From positions 54,184,246-54,248,245 of the forward strand of contig CM047817.1 in the NCBI GenBank assembly GCA_026214975.1: a stretch of DNA of 64,000 nt. The letters run 5' to 3'. Shown in pieces: positions 45,496-57,798 of the stretch. The DNA comes from Gentiana macrophylla (Eukaryota > Streptophyta > Magnoliopsida > Gentianales > Gentianaceae). A program made the position numbers and the translations under genes. The notes under the pieces are model-generated. The model was not told the DNA's origin, searched no databases, and saw only the letters and a list, made by a program, of their open reading frames with translations. Numbering within the stretch: position 1 is the first letter of the stretch; every line of letters starts with the position of its first letter.

Positions 45496-45780
45496 CATCC
45501 GTAACTTTTGATTTACAACCCCGATCATCGAAATTTTTTCACCAAAATTCATGTTTATTTTTGCTCTTCAATTTGAGCCCAAATACGATACCCTTCCGAC
45601 GTATATTTTGAAAGACGAAAAAAATATTTTTATTAACCGGAGCGCTTTTTCTTATAAATGACCGTAACTTTTGATTTAGAACACCGATCATCAAAATTGT
45701 TTCACCAAAGCTCATATTTTTTTTTATCTTCATTTTGAGACCGCGTTTGATACCTTTTCGACGTAGTATTTGAAAGCCGA
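45496..45780 (+). repeat. Imperfect tandem duplication, about 160 bp period
   Basis: Two diverged copies (about 45496-45618 and 45659-45778) each contain CGTAACTTTTGATTTA, CCGATCATC, TTTCACCAAA and TTTTGATACC-like strings. The right copy ends TTTCGACGTAGTATTTGAAAG, the left TTCCGACGTATATTTTGAAAG. Origin unknown; the phrase style resembles untranslated parts of plant LTR elements. Confidence 0.6.
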
Positions 45781-45807
45781 ATTTAATCGTAGCATTTACA
45801 CTAACAC

Positions 45808-45870
45808 AATATCGATGATCGATGATTAGTATCGATGACGATGACGCAATATCGGTAGTATCGATGTCGA
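45808..45870. repeat. ATCGATG-rich low-complexity block (left)
   Basis: Repeated ATCGATG/CGATGAT strings (ATATCGATGATCGATGAT) form a short degenerate array. A second block lies at 46594-46672, 0.75 kb away. Confidence 0.6.
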
Positions 45871-46593
45871 TGTCAGATTATACAAGAATATTCGTGAGAA
45901 CATTCCACCGCATCGTTAACAAACTCAAAGAGATTAATAGCAAGTACAACAAACTATAGATTTAGTACAATATGTACATCAGTTAACAACATGAAAAATA
46001 AAGAAAAAAACATGATTTCTGCTTTTTTAGTCTCTATTTACCATCATCAAAGCTATTTAATCATCTGAATTTGCTGTAAGGTCTTTATCCAGAGATAAAG
46101 ATCATTCCCCAAATGCAAAATCCAGATACACTAACACACCGTGTTAAATTGGTTTATATGATACAATTCAAAAGAGATAGAATCATTAACAGATAACTTG
46201 ATTAAGGTGTGGTGTTTATAACATGCAGGTTCAGTAGTTAATCACTTGAATTAAGCCTAAAAAGTACATCAGACTAAAAGGTAATACATAGAAGATCAAG
46301 ACAACGGACTATAGTTTAGTACACAATAGGTACATCGACTAAAAGGTAATACATAGAAGATCAATACAAGTCCAAACAATCAACTATCACCAAATTATAA
46401 GAAGGATATTCAAGTTCAAAGAACTAAATTATCATGTCCGAATTCACAAGGTGATGAATTACAAGTTCGATGAAGCCTATGAACTAGGCCCTATCTATTA
46501 AATGATGATACAATGTAGATCAAAAACCTCAAGACACCAAGGCACATAGTAAGCCTATGAACTAGGCCTATCTATTGCATTAAGGCACACAGA
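45871..46593. repeat. Short direct repeats between the ATCGATG blocks
   Basis: A phrase ACTAAAAGGTAATACATAGAA recurs at about 46273 and 46337. CCTATGAACTAGGCC recurs at about 46478 and 46553. A related GTACATC phrase is found at 45973. These look like degenerate local duplications; no gene is seen. Confidence 0.5.
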
Positions 46594-47285
46594 TATCGAT
46601 GAGTATCGATGATCGATGACGCAGAGATGATCGATGATCGATGTCGATCGCATCGATGATGATGTCGCTCAAAATGACTCTCCTTTCGATTTTTTTTCCC
46701 AAGGTCTATGTCCCCAAGTCCTTGATATGAATCGAATGTCTTCTTACTACAGTTCAAGCACTCATATTTACTTCTTTTCGGAACATGTTTCGATACTACT
46801 TTTTCTTTAGGAACATTTCTTTTAGGCCTCTTCTTGTTCTTGGGTTCAATCACATTAGGCCACCATGTCAATCGGCTTTCTCTTGCAACAGACATAAGCC
46901 TTAAACAATCGTTCCCATGTTTCTTTCATCATCTGAACCGAAGAGGCATGTCTATTACCGTTTTCGTTTGGTGAATTACCTCCATCGTGAGGCTCAGGTT
47001 TCTTTAACAAGGTATCTAGACTCGACAATTTTGCCGCTGCCTTTGAATTCCATAATCTGCGCAGAGCAGGCCATCATACTAATCATCAGCAATGCTTAAC
47101 TACAGGCTGCAATCGAGTTCCCTTATGCGTTTGCTCAAAAAATATTTTACACCAATCGATTCATTCTCCTTTATCGACTGTTGCATACACCGATCAGCTT
47201 CATTTTCCTCCTTTACCTTAATTGTGCTGACATTTGTATTCTAATATTCAAGCAACAATCTCAATTCATCCTCCAAGAACGCCAT
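46572..47285 (-). pseudogene. C2H2 zinc-finger gene remnant, broken
   Basis: On the minus strand a segment near 46770-46680 reads KYECLNCSKKTFDSYQGLGD, close to the plant C2H2 finger consensus (YEC..C.K.F.SYQALGGH). The second Cys is kept, but the GGH histidine is not. It is preceded by a basic region (KKRPKRNVPKEK). Upstream sequence to an ATG at 47285 gives coherent but interrupted frames (a Lys/Glu-rich part and SKAAAKLSSLDTLLKKPEPH). Stops and frameshifts separate them, so it is probably a decayed ZAT-type gene, possibly with an intron that I cannot place. Confidence 0.45.
46594..46672. repeat. ATCGATG-rich low-complexity block (right)
   Basis: GATATCGATGAGTATCGATG and similar strings, ending GCATCGATGATGATGTCGCTC. 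It overlaps the end of the zinc-finger remnant, which may explain the His/Arg-rich tail of that frame. Confidence 0.6.
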
Positions 47286-48391
47286 GGCGTGCTACAACAA
47301 ATGCTGGTCTTATTCAACGAATCGGAGGTCTCCCTTTTCAACACCAATCCAAACTTTTCATCACAAAAACGTTGATCTGTATGCTTTAAACAACCCCTAC
47401 TCCCACCCAAATTTTTTTCCAAAAGGTGCCAGGATCACCATGAATATATGGAATCAACTTAAAATAGCAATAGAAATTATAAAAAAGCAGAAGAAACAAA
47501 ATTTTAAACCTATATTTCATTAATTCCTAAAGCAACCCAGCTGTCAAAATCAAGCAAGGACCAAAATTGCATCAAATTCCATTGAATAAACATCAATTTA
47601 TGAGCAGCATCGGCGGCGGCACCATCAAAAACCACCGGACCGTGGACCATATTGAATGCTCTCCCTCTACCCCTACCTCTTCTTCCTTCCTTCCACACGA
47701 TAATCGCCGTGTGGGGACTAGCGATATAAGGAAAACTCGATTCTATATATGCGCATATTCTCGAGATTTTGAGGAAGACGATTAAGAAAATGCTGAATTT
47801 CGTGGCGGGCTTGCGAAATAGCGTGTTTTACGCTATTGCTTAACTTTTGACTTGGGAAAACAGATATAATCCAAACAAAATTATTAGGGGTAATTTAGTC
47901 CGATAAAATTTATTTGTCCTTAATGCAACTAAAAAATTGAAGCTGGATTAGCACTTAATTAAAGTGAAAAAAATGGACTATAAACTAATTTTTCCTAAAA
48001 AAAAACCCTCCCTTTCTCCGCAATAAAACAAAGAAAAAAATGATTATCCTAGATCGAAATAAATAAATAAAAAATTAAAAAAGTAAGGTCTTCCCCATTT
48101 CAAAGAACAAGAAGGAGCATTCACATGAAACTTCTATGTTCCAAGTAATAATTTAAAATGAGTTTCGAAAGCAACCACCCTTCTCAAGATTACAACAAAA
48201 CAAATGAAAACGGAAAAAAGGAATACTACGATGACCAAATCCAAAATTAAACACCACAACACAACATAAATCTAAATAATTAATTATTGTGTATGAAGCA
48301 TAATCAATTATATAAAAATAAGTCGTGTCATAGGTTGTCAATTTGATTGTGCTTGTAGCCTTATTTAGCGCAAAAAGAAACCTTCATCTTC
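47286..48391. other. Intergenic sequence left of MADS-box gene
   Basis: No gene was recognised. Short open frames here look accidental. A small palindrome AATAGCG...CGCTATT lies at 47818-47838. The MADS-box 3' untranslated region and poly(A) site should fall just below 48392; CGCTAAATAA on the minus strand near 48361 is a weak AATAAA-like signal. Confidence 0.4.
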
Positions 48392-49255
48392 TCAAAATAG
48401 AGGTAGATAACGTTGAATGGGACCATACTGAGGCACAACAAAGCTAACAACTGCAGGCGCCGTCACCGCCAGGGAAGGAACGTTCATTTGAACACCATTG
48501 TTTATGTTACTGTTAGCATCTCCTCCACGTGGAATGATATGAAAGCAACCGTCACCAAATGTAGATGTCCCGGCATGGCTAGCAACTGCAGGCGCTTCTG
48601 CCATAGGAACACCAGTGTTTATGCTATTGCTAGCTCCTCCTCCTCCTGAAATAAAATTAAAGCCGCCACCACCAAATGTTGGTGACCCTGTTGAATAAAC
48701 ATTCTGAAAAAGGAACAAAGGTTTCCTTTGAATCTCCAGATTAATTTTTTGGGTTTTCACTTTCTTCTCAGCCATTTTGTTGACTTCTTGAAATGCATCT
48801 TTCAGTTTCTCAAGTTGCCCCTCGTTGAGATTCTCAACAGATTTCTCCAAATACAAGTAATTATTTTTTTCTTCAATTTCACTTATCTGATCCATGAGTT
48901 TCTTGAGTTTTCTCTCGGCTTCGTGCTCTTCTTTCAGGAGATCAATCTCTTCGTTAAGAGTTTTCAGTTTATCCTTTTGATGATGTTGGTACATCCTCTC
49001 AGTTAAGGTACTTGGAATTTGCAGGTCTTGGAATCTATTTAGGATTATTTCAAGAGAAGGGTTACAAAAAGAGTAGGCTTTGTTTCTAGGAGAAAAAATG
49101 ACGACAGCCATTTCAGCACCTGTAAGGGTGCTAAGCTCATTGCATTTCTTCATAATCCCTGAACGACGTTTGGAAAAGGTGACTTGAAGGCTGCTTTCAT
49201 TTTGAATTTTCTCCATTGCGATTCTTTGGCGACCTCTGCTTGTTTTTCTTGCCAT
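48392..49255 (-). CDS. Type I (M-alpha) MADS-box transcription factor, AGL62-like
   Basis: An intact 287-residue single-exon frame. Residues 1-60 form the MADS DNA-binding domain (RQRIAMEKIQNESSLQVTFS, then KRRSGIMKKCNELSTLTGAE), which binds CArG-type boxes as a dimer in the nucleus. Residues about 90-150 form a Lys/Glu-rich coiled coil likely used in partner choice. The C-terminus is Gly/Ser/Ala-rich and holds two tandem copies of about 40 residues (TFGGGGFNFISGGGG and TFGDGCFHIIPRGGD). Lack of a K-box and of introns, and the sequence of the MADS domain, place it in type I M-alpha; in Arabidopsis, AGL62 of this group controls endosperm development. Expression here is unknown. The start gives the expected MARKxxRGRQ N-terminus. 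Confidence 0.92.
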   Translation of the reverse strand: MARKTSRGRQRIAMEKIQNESSLQVTFSKRRSGIMKKCNELSTLTGAEMAVVIFSPRNKAYSFCNPSLEIILNRFQDLQIPSTLTERMYQHHQKDKLKTLNEEIDLLKEEHEAERKLKKLMDQISEIEEKNNYLYLEKSVENLNEGQLEKLKDAFQEVNKMAEKKVKTQKINLEIQRKPLFLFQNVYSTGSPTFGGGGFNFISGGGGASNSINTGVPMAEAPAVASHAGTSTFGDGCFHIIPRGGDANSNINNGVQMNVPSLAVTAPAVVSFVVPQYGPIQRYLPLF

Positions 49256-49340
49256 TTGTTAATTTCAACTTATGAAAAGGAGATTTAGAAATGAGTAGAG
49301 AGGAAATGGTGGGTGTGAATAATAGTGAAGAATGCTTCAG

Positions 49341-49350
49341 CTTTTTATAG
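49341..49350 (-). promoter_or_regulatory. TATA box of the MADS-box gene
   Basis: The minus strand reads CTATAAAAAG, 86-95 bp upstream of the ATG at 49255. The sequence and spacing fit a plant core promoter with a 5' untranslated region of about 55-60 bases. Confidence 0.65.
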
Positions 49351-50289
49351 GGCAACATTGTGCTAAAACACATGTATCATCATGTTACATTGGTGGATGC
49401 ATTGACCACCAAAATGAAATATGGACCCCCATGTATAAATTGGAAACAAAACAAAAATTATATTCGGAAAATGGACACAACTAAAATATACAACACATAT
49501 TACATAATTTATTATGATTTATGGTCCATTAATATATAAATGTTCATCATAATCGTAAGATATGTTGTGCCTATTTTGTGTATTCATTTATTCATTGCAT
49601 ATTCATTTATTCATTGCAGCTCGCGTTTTTTTATTACGGTACATTAAAAACATTCTTTATTGCTTTAACGACTTTGAATAAAGAATGATTTGGTAAGAAG
49701 GACTGAAAACCGAAAGAAACAATAAGGACAAATGACGTAAATTATGGCAATAATGACATGTTTGTTTCGCATGAATGGAATGAAATGGAATAAAATCCAA
49801 TGAATAAAATGGAATGAAATAAGCTTATTCCGTTCTTGTATTTGGAACGTGATTGACTGAAATGAAACAAATTTATAATAGATGCCCTACCTTACCACAT
49901 GCCTTACGATACGTAACCCTACCCTGCGCTACCTTTGATGACGGTCAAACTGATATCATATTTTACCATCAACTTACCCCGAATTTGTGTTTTTCGATGG
50001 TGATAGTATGTCTGAAATCGTGGTTTAATTAAATAAATATGATTAAGTCATGTCTAGGGTGACTACTTTGGCATTATGCATATTAACCATGTATTTTCTG
50101 CGTTCTTTGTCGGAAATATAAACTACTATGTGTCTTTTAATTTTATAAATAGATGTAATTTTTTAGCATCGTTAGGTCCGAATATGAGAGTCAATTGTTA
50201 AAGAAGTTGTGGAGCCAAGGTTGAAGTGTTACGAGCAGAGATTGGACCCGAGAATCTGATTGGTGATTTTACAACACCGGTTCAAGAGC
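49351..50289. other. Upstream sequence of MADS-box gene
   Basis: AT-rich. A duplicated ATTCATTTATTCATTGCA phrase lies near 49580-49617, and a GGAATGAAAT-type simple repeat near 49785-49835. No other gene seen. Further regulatory sites cannot be inferred from sequence alone. Confidence 0.4.
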
Positions 50290-51540
50290 CTTACATGAAA
50301 CATTTAGCTTGGATTTCCACATGAGAGTTTTAGGTCCTCAAACAAGGATTCCAACGCACTCAATCACCCAAATCGTTGTTACGGAGGTCATGTTATGGTC
50401 CAAATTACGGTTGTGCGGTCAAAGAAGCCCGACGCGCGAAGTCCACTGGACTTGTTGTGCCCAAAGAAAACAGGCCGTAACGCTGCTATCTTGTCCTCTA
50501 AAGATTAGGTTTTCCTTAGGTTGATGTATACACCTTATATTAGGCTAATAGGGCAACAAATTTTGTATTCTCAACTATTTTCTAATTCATTCAGAGATTT
50601 ATTCATGAATTAGATACAATGTAGTCTTTTGGTGATTGAAGCTTCTTTTATTTTTTGCAAATAAATAACGAGTATTTCATTATTGTATTGTGTTTGGTTT
50701 AAATTCATCGCAGATCAATCTAATCGGCGGAGTGGAAGGAAATTGAGGGGTGAGAACGTTATTCGCGCCATAGTATGTCTTTCTCCGAAGTTTAATTTCA
50801 TAACTTAGATTTGATATTTTTCTTGTGATAGATCAAGACTATGCTTGCAATTACACAGCTCTGAATTAATTAAACGAACCTTAATCTTGATTAATTGATT
50901 ATATAATATGAAAACACATAATTATAGGTTGCGTTCTCTTGAAGAGTCCGCGGTCTTTACTTGTGTCGAGATACCTAGTAAACCCTAATTCTGTGGTTCG
51001 GTGTCAGCTAAGTCTGATATTCAGTTTTAATAGACATGTTATTAGAAAGATCAACTAGTTGCATGTTTTCATAAATTACAATGAAGAACTATTAGTGAAG
51101 TGCTAGTTAGTACAAGGTTTATCGATCTCTATGAATGTGCTAGTCATAGGGATGAATTCTTACGGATGTTCTTGACCTTGAGCTGGCTATCCCTAGATCT
51201 TATTGCATGTGATTCTAATACAACCAAAGGTAGGTTAGGTGTACATAGACCTCCGTAAGTTTGGTAACATTAGGGGTTTGCACCGGTAGCTTAATTATGC
51301 ATATACTATAGATCACATATAATTATAAGTTAAGGAGAGATTAGTTATGAATAGTTTTGTTAATGGCTTTTCAATAAATGTTGGTCAACGACCACCCTTT
51401 TTGTTTTGACCTGGAAATTGTGGTCGTGTTTAACTTAATTAAATAATAGTCTATGTTGTAGTAATAGGTACGAAGCATGAGTGGATGGTGTGGATGAGGC
51501 GGTTTTGAGGAGTAGTAGGTGGGGGTCGACCTTATATTTT
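50290..51540 (+). repeat. Probable LTR-retrotransposon relic
   Basis: The phrase AAGGATTCCAACGCACTCAA followed by GTTACGGAGGTC (about 50343-50390) is widespread in LTR/leader regions of plant gypsy elements. A similar phrase occurs in the Athila LTR at 15430-15475. The segment around 50890-51280 resembles the later part of such LTRs. No termini were located. Confidence 0.4.
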
Positions 51541-51779
51541 TAGACAAGGAATGAATTTTATTAAAGGTATTAACGAATGGAAAAAGTAAAACAAAATTGA
51601 TCGCTTGTAAGCTGTTTGTACTAGCAAGAGGATGAGGACCATCATTCTTGGAGAACAAACAAGGGTCAATCCCATTGAGAAATCATGACAACTCTTAATA
51701 TAACTACTATACATAGGGCTAAGAACATATAGAGTGGTCTTTGACCAACAATAAAGACAAGAAAAAGGAAACATGCACT
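51541..51779. other. Unassigned sequence
   Basis: No gene or clear repeat boundary recognised. Confidence 0.3.
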
Positions 51780-52330
51780 AACGGAGGTCGATCAAGACTC
51801 GCCACGTGTCATCCCTATAGTGATCGAACAATCAATAAAGGCAGAGAAATTCCATCCTGAGGGGAAGGACCCCCCGGATCCGAGCTATGCAGTCTCGGCT
51901 ACTCTCCCTCGACCTCTATAGGTCATCCGAAACATAGGATCAGCCTACCCGTGTCCGACCTCACATATCGGCCTAAGTCCATCTCGGACAAAAGTCCCCG
52001 CATGTACACTAAATCAGATAAATACAAAAAGAATCCCAAGCCATAATTACTCTCATCGTGACATTCAAATATGTCCATAATTATCTCCTAAAATCAAGGA
52101 GATCAAATCATCATTTTCTCTTCCTTAGGGAACACGAAATTAGAGTCTAACATGGACACGCTACATACAAAATAGGGCAAAAGCCCCTCTATATAACCAA
52201 TCCCTAAGGAAATACGAAGAATTGATTCCAATACACACATTTGATACGTAGACAACTTGTGTTGAAATGTCATAAACCCAATCAGGTTGGACAGGATCCG
52301 ACCGGGGCGGGTTATATACAGTCTATTTAG
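51780..52330 (+). repeat. LTR-like relic with TATA box
   Basis: A GC-richer block begins with GCCACGTGTCATCCCTATAG. CTCTATATAACCAATCC at 52191-52207 would be a TATA box, and GACCGGGGCGGG follows near 52300. The composition and layout fit a gypsy-type LTR end. No partner LTR, PBS or termini were found. Confidence 0.4.
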
Positions 52331-52563
52331 TTCATGTAATGCTTTTATTATGATTAATGAAAACACTTTTTGTTATTATATATCTTGTTTATCTTCATGT
52401 TATTGAATATATACATATAGTAACGCTTTAGTGTCAAACGGTGATAAAGAAACCATGATAATGATTATAGTGGATGAGATATCTATTCACCGTAATAAGT
52501 TCGATGCCTAAATGCCTATATGTACAAATAAATGGGACCTTCATGGTATGAGTAGACTAGCAT
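52331..52563 (+). repeat. Older copia-type LTR, left part
   Basis: Resembles the start region of the copia LTR at 9083 in style (an ATTAATGAAA...TTATTAT stretch near 52355). It ends at AGCAT (52559-52563), the target-site duplication of element 3, and resumes at 61426. Confidence 0.45.
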
Positions 52564-54296
52564 TGTTTGTCCTGTGGAAAGGTTGACACAAGTTTAGAGG
52601 GGGGTGAATAAACTAGTCACCAAAAACTGGATTTTAAGTCTGATTAGTTCAGTTTTAAACTTGTGTGGAGTTGAGCTAACTTAGCTGAGTATAAGTCAAG
52701 ACTGACTTATGCTTAACTGAGTTAACTGGCATCGGATTATTAAAGCCTTTGTGAAACTTGAGTTATCAGTTTGTAGAATAAGATGCAAGTTGTTGTGATG
52801 ACTCGCTTATGTTTGTTGAGTGTGATCAAATGTGATAAAACTATAATATAATGAGTAAATGCGTAAAGTAAGTAAATAAGACATAATTCATGAGGTTCCG
52901 TGTGGTGTAATCCTCGCTACCCTCTCTTCCCCGTGATGAGGAGGAAAATTCCACTAGAACTCTTTGAGGTAGATCAGTTACAAAAGGTCCTAAACTGATA
53001 GTCCTTGGCTAATCCCTAGCTTCACTACCTAAGAAACTATAGAACATGTAGAATTGCTGCTCTGCAACTGCTTGCACCACTGGTCCTTGAAAGGTTGTAC
53101 TGCCTCTCCACCAGCTCATCACAAACACAGTCTTCCCGATCATCGCCAACTTTCCTTCACACCTTCTTGGTGTTTCATAGCCTAAAACCTTTGATAAAAT
53201 CAAAGTTTAGACTTGAATCAATAACTATGATTCAACTTGTGATTCTGAGCTTTTTCTTCTTGGTTTATATAATATGCTCAAGCTCTGTTTTTCTTCAAAT
53301 GTTTGATCTTGATGTTTCTTTGAATTTTAGAGAACACTTTGAAGGTTTCTTGATCTTGCAATAAAGCATATAGTAGAGTTCTTTTTTAATAACTTTCCCC
53401 CTTTCTAAAATCTTTCTTGATATCTTTTTCTTATGAACACCGCATTTCTTCTTATGGTAGAAGTGACATATTTATAGGGGTATTTGCAACGTTCGAATTT
53501 GAATCTTTGTAGCCATTGGTGGTCCTGCTTATTCTGTTGAATGTTAGTGTCCTTTCTGACATTCCTGTGTATCCAATAAAATTGTTTTGTTTGCAACGGT
53601 CAAATTCTTCTTCAGTTTTTATAACTTCAGCTTGAAACTGATTCTCTATGAACTATTCAGTTTCCGGCTTTTTAAGAGCATTAACTGATTTTTTACTTTT
53701 CTTCAAAAGCTCAATACTCTTTTCTTCATCTGATTATAATTGATATAATTAGAGTACACCATAACATATAAGTCATCCAAGATAAAATTGTTCTTATTTA
53801 TCTTAGGTCTTCATACAAGATCTATAGAGACAGTTTAGGTCATCACAATCTTGCCTAAATTCTGAATTTATTGTCTCGACTTTAATCTTCATAAACTGAG
53901 TTTGAATCCTTAGTTCTTCATTCTTCAATAACTGAGTCTGTGTCCCTCAGCTCTTCAGCTTCTAGATAAGTCCACCGAGTCTGTGTCCTTCAGTGAACTT
54001 ACCTTCTTCTGTTTCCATAGGTGTGCTATGAGCCAGTTTCTCGATCATCTATTGTGAACTCGCCATAGTCTCACTGCTTAGTTACCCGTTTTCTCAGTTC
54101 TGATCTTTGAACTATTACAGTGCTTGTCTGATTTACTTATACAAATATCAAACTCTATTAAATCCTATATATTAATATATAGACATCATTTTTCTTTGCA
54201 CTATAACAGCTAGTTATGACACTTCATCAATGGGTTTTAAAATAATAACTGAATAACTGATGAATCATCATTGAAACATAAATTTTATTTCCAACA
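52564..54296 (-). repeat. 3' LTR of element 3
   Basis: From TGTTTGTCCTGTGG (plus strand) to ATTTCCAACA. A TATA-like string TTTATAGG lies near 53470. It is closely related to 59672-61425. Confidence 0.9.
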
Positions 54297-54310
54297 ATTT
54301 TCCCCTTTTT
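54297..54310 (-). other. Polypurine tract of element 3
   Basis: The minus strand reads AAAAAGGGGAAAAT next to the 3' LTR, with CATCATCAA preceding, as in Sireviruses. Confidence 0.75.
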
Positions 54311-54449
54311 GATGATGTTAATACCCTCCTTAAAAGCAATGCAAAAAGATAAGAATAATACAATAAACACAAAGAACGGAGAAACTGGGTTTTTATTGAT
54401 GATACTGAGTTACAAGGTACATAGTATTAAAATACAACAATATGTGAAA

Positions 54450-57400
54450 ATAAACTAAGTCTCAAATTTTCCTTTTTCCTTTTTCTTGATCTGCTTTTCA
54501 ATTTTTCTAATCATTCAGCCATCAATTACTTTCATGGCCTGGCTTGTTAAACTTTCAATTCCATGTATATTGGCCTGCACATTCCATGAATTGGCCATAT
54601 TGTGCTTTCCAAAACTTGTTCATGAACAGATTGCAAATAAGAACCCGCTTTTTCAACTTCTCACTTGTAGCAGCTTTTAGTAGATCTTCAATAAATTTAG
54701 ATTCAGCTCCTACAACTTTATTCTAAGCTTTTATATAGAGTACCATTTCTCTCCCATTTGTTCAATTTATTCCAAAGAGTGAACAAGAACTTTCTCGCAT
54801 AATTAGAAAGCTTCAAGGCTTGTTCTCTTGATTCACCTTCCTTCATAGGTAACTCCTCAAAATGTTGTAAAGATTTGTATCTAGGCCAAGTCTCTTTTCG
54901 CTTGGTTCGTAAAATTTCGCAATCACCCATTTATTCATCATCCATATCTCCTCCGGCTTTCTTCAATTCGACCATTTTCTCATCTATGCTTTCCGTAACT
55001 CCGCGCATTTCAAATTGCATTGACTTGTAAGATGGATTCACTTTCCTTTTATTGACATCATCTTTCCGAATCGGACTCATCATATAAGAGTTCAAGTGCT
55101 GTTGATTTGATACCAATATGGTTTGTGCAACCACTGAGTCTTTCATGGCATTTTCCAAAGAGCAAAGATCCTCGTCATGTACATTGGTGACCATGCCTAC
55201 CAATCTCTCTTGAGTTTCGCTTTCCTAGCCTCCGCTCAATGGATGTCTTTCTGATTTCGATAAATGTGTCATGACAATCCTTCTTCACACTATCCAAGGT
55301 CTTTTGCATGTTAGACTGCTCATTCTTGTTTTCTTCCATTATTGTAACACGCTTCCAAAGATACCCATGTCTTCATTTTGTAATCTCACAAGCTCATTGA
55401 AATTGTACTTGATGAACTCACTTGTGTAGGCACATCCTTTCCAGATTCAAATTTTCTTTCTGCTTTGGCTTCCTCGCACTCGATGCTTTCTCACTTCTCT
55501 CTTTTCTTTTGTCAATGAGAGATAATTCCTTTCGGCCTCCTTGTACTCTTCAAACTTCTTTCTCTCTCGCACTCTCTTATTATTTTTCTAGGGTAGAAGG
55601 ATACGCTTCCCTCATCGTGGCGGGCTTCACATCAAACTCATCATTAGTTTCTTCTCGTGGTTGATCACCTTCACTTTTTCTATCTCAAGAACTTCTCTCG
55701 CGCTTGATGATTGATAGCCTTCTTCATCTTCATCTTTCCTGATTCGCACTAGGTTTTAGAGTGTGAATCACTACTTCCTTCGTAAACATTCTTCTTGGAT
55801 TTTTCTTCAAAGAATATTTTTCCTCGCTTTTTTGCTCAAGAGAGGAAGAATCCTTTTGTAGATCGATCTCCCCGAGAATCATCATCATCATCATTATCAT
55901 CTTTCTTTGACTTAGAACCTCCTCCTTCAACAAACTTCTTCCAAAGAATTATTACAAAACAGAGAATATCCATTACTAAAAATTCTTCGTAATCGAATAA
56001 TTGAGATAGATGTGTGATATTGAATAAATCAAAGACCCATTGCTCGCGGCATTCAATCACTACTAGTTGGATTCGTTCAAGATCGATTGAACTCGACTTC
56101 CAATGTTGATATTCATCAAGTTTTCAATACCTTCAATCGCTTCCCAATATAAATAGAAGGATCAAGTCGGGTTATAATCTCTTCGCTTCTCTAGAATCTC
56201 TAGATTAGATTCAAATGAGTCTCAACTTATTCTTCAACTTTCACGCCTTCCGCTTTGCAGATTTCTCCTTAGCAACAACCGGGATGATAGATGATTCAAG
56301 AGAACTATAGTGACTTGCTCAATCCTCGATTCTTTTCAAAGAAATGCTTTTTTTTTCATTTACTAGTTCACTTTAGTAACTTGTTTAGGGTTCTCTTTTG
56401 ATTCAGCTGCCTGAAGGTCACATGATTCGATTTCCAGTTTAGAAACCGGTTCCTTTACTTCTTCAACATCATCAACTTCCTTTTGATTTTTTTCTTCATT
56501 GAGGGTGATAACTTGTTGTGGGGTAGATTCAATCTCAGCAGCTTCTTTCCCTTCAGATTGAGCAGCTTCCAGCTCTTTGATTGATTCATCATGCTCAACT
56601 CTAGAGGCTGACTTTTGTAGTGTAGATCTTGATAAGGATATCAAGTTGAGCATTGCGATTACTCTAGTCTAATCGCCTCGTCACTATCGCTTCTCATCAT
56701 CAACTTAAGTTCTGAGGGTTTTTTCCTCTCGAGTGTCTCGCTCGATAGTGATGGAGTGATTGCTTGAATTTCTTCAACTGCCTTTTGAACAGTGCAACTT
56801 CAAAGAATGTGACTTGGTAGAGCTTCAACTTCATCTCTTTGTCTCTCTTATTGCCCTTCGCTTCAAGTCATAGATTTTGGCTGGTGATGGTTCCTTGCTT
56901 TTCCTGGGCTTGCTACAACAAATTTTGGCTTTCCAAATCATCCTGCTTTTTTTTCTCTTTTAGTTTCTCAAGATCTTCCAATGCTTCCTCTCACTGTGAT
57001 ACTCTTAGACAACCTTTTCCTTTTCTTTTTTAGGTTCACTTTTTAACCTGCGCTTTTCCTCTTTCCGATTTGATCTTCTCATCCTTTGCTACAATTTTAC
57101 CTTCAACAATTGCAGCTTGATCCGCTTTTGCAATTCCGAATGGTCTATAATTCTTTGTGCCATTACCGCAAGTGTCTTCTTATGATAGAATCTCCTTGTT
57201 TTTACGCCGCTTTATTCTTTGGTACATCGATGCTTGTGCCGCTAATTGGTCCAAAATGTACCTCTTCCAATTGAAGTTCTTTCAAACCGTATAACATACA
57301 AAAATCTCACTTGGTGTCGTAAAGATTGCTAAAATTGCTTATGCTTTCCAATTACGCAATTTGCTAGCATCTTGGTCAAATAATTGAATTCAGTTTGAGG

Positions 57401-57798
57401 AAACATGTTGAACCTAACAACGAGACATTACAATCTCCTTTAATTGCAATGTCCTTCCACAATTTCTCTCTTTGATCTTTTGTTAACTTGATAGCGTAAG
57501 AGTATCCGCACTTTTCAAAACCGAAGATATCTACTATAAGGTTCTCAATAACCTTAATTTCCTTCTCATTTACCTTGGTTGTGTAGTGTGTAGACTTTTT
57601 CATCTTCTATGCATGTTCTTCCAAACTCATAAAAATCTCTGATGTTTTCCAGGAAAATACTTTCTAGTGCAATGTTGAACACTCCTTCAAGACCTTTGAT
57701 TTTCTTCACGATTTCTTAGCAAGGTCTGAGTTATTGCATTTTTCAAGAAATTGATCAAGTGAAATGATCAATCCGGCTTCAACCCTGGTAAAAGTCAT
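54450..57798 (-). pseudogene. Large extra ORF of element 3 (broken)
   Basis: The ATG at 57798 opens a protein like that at 39283 (MTFTRVEAGLIISLDQF against MAFVRVEPGMITSLDQF). The conserved motif is at 57603-57520 (TTKVNEKEIKVIENLIVDIF). Further matches are the Lys/Glu-rich part (56653-56363), the DLFNITHLSQLFD segment with its acidic tract (56060-55836), and 55203-54718. Many frameshifts break it. The total length is close to that of element 2, so the two derive from one ancestral ORF of about 1,100 codons. Confidence 0.65.

Noticed and set aside
50309..50524. 71-codon frame as a gene
   Set aside because: It lies on a phrase that is common in LTR/leader regions (AACGCACTCAATCACCC) and has no domain.
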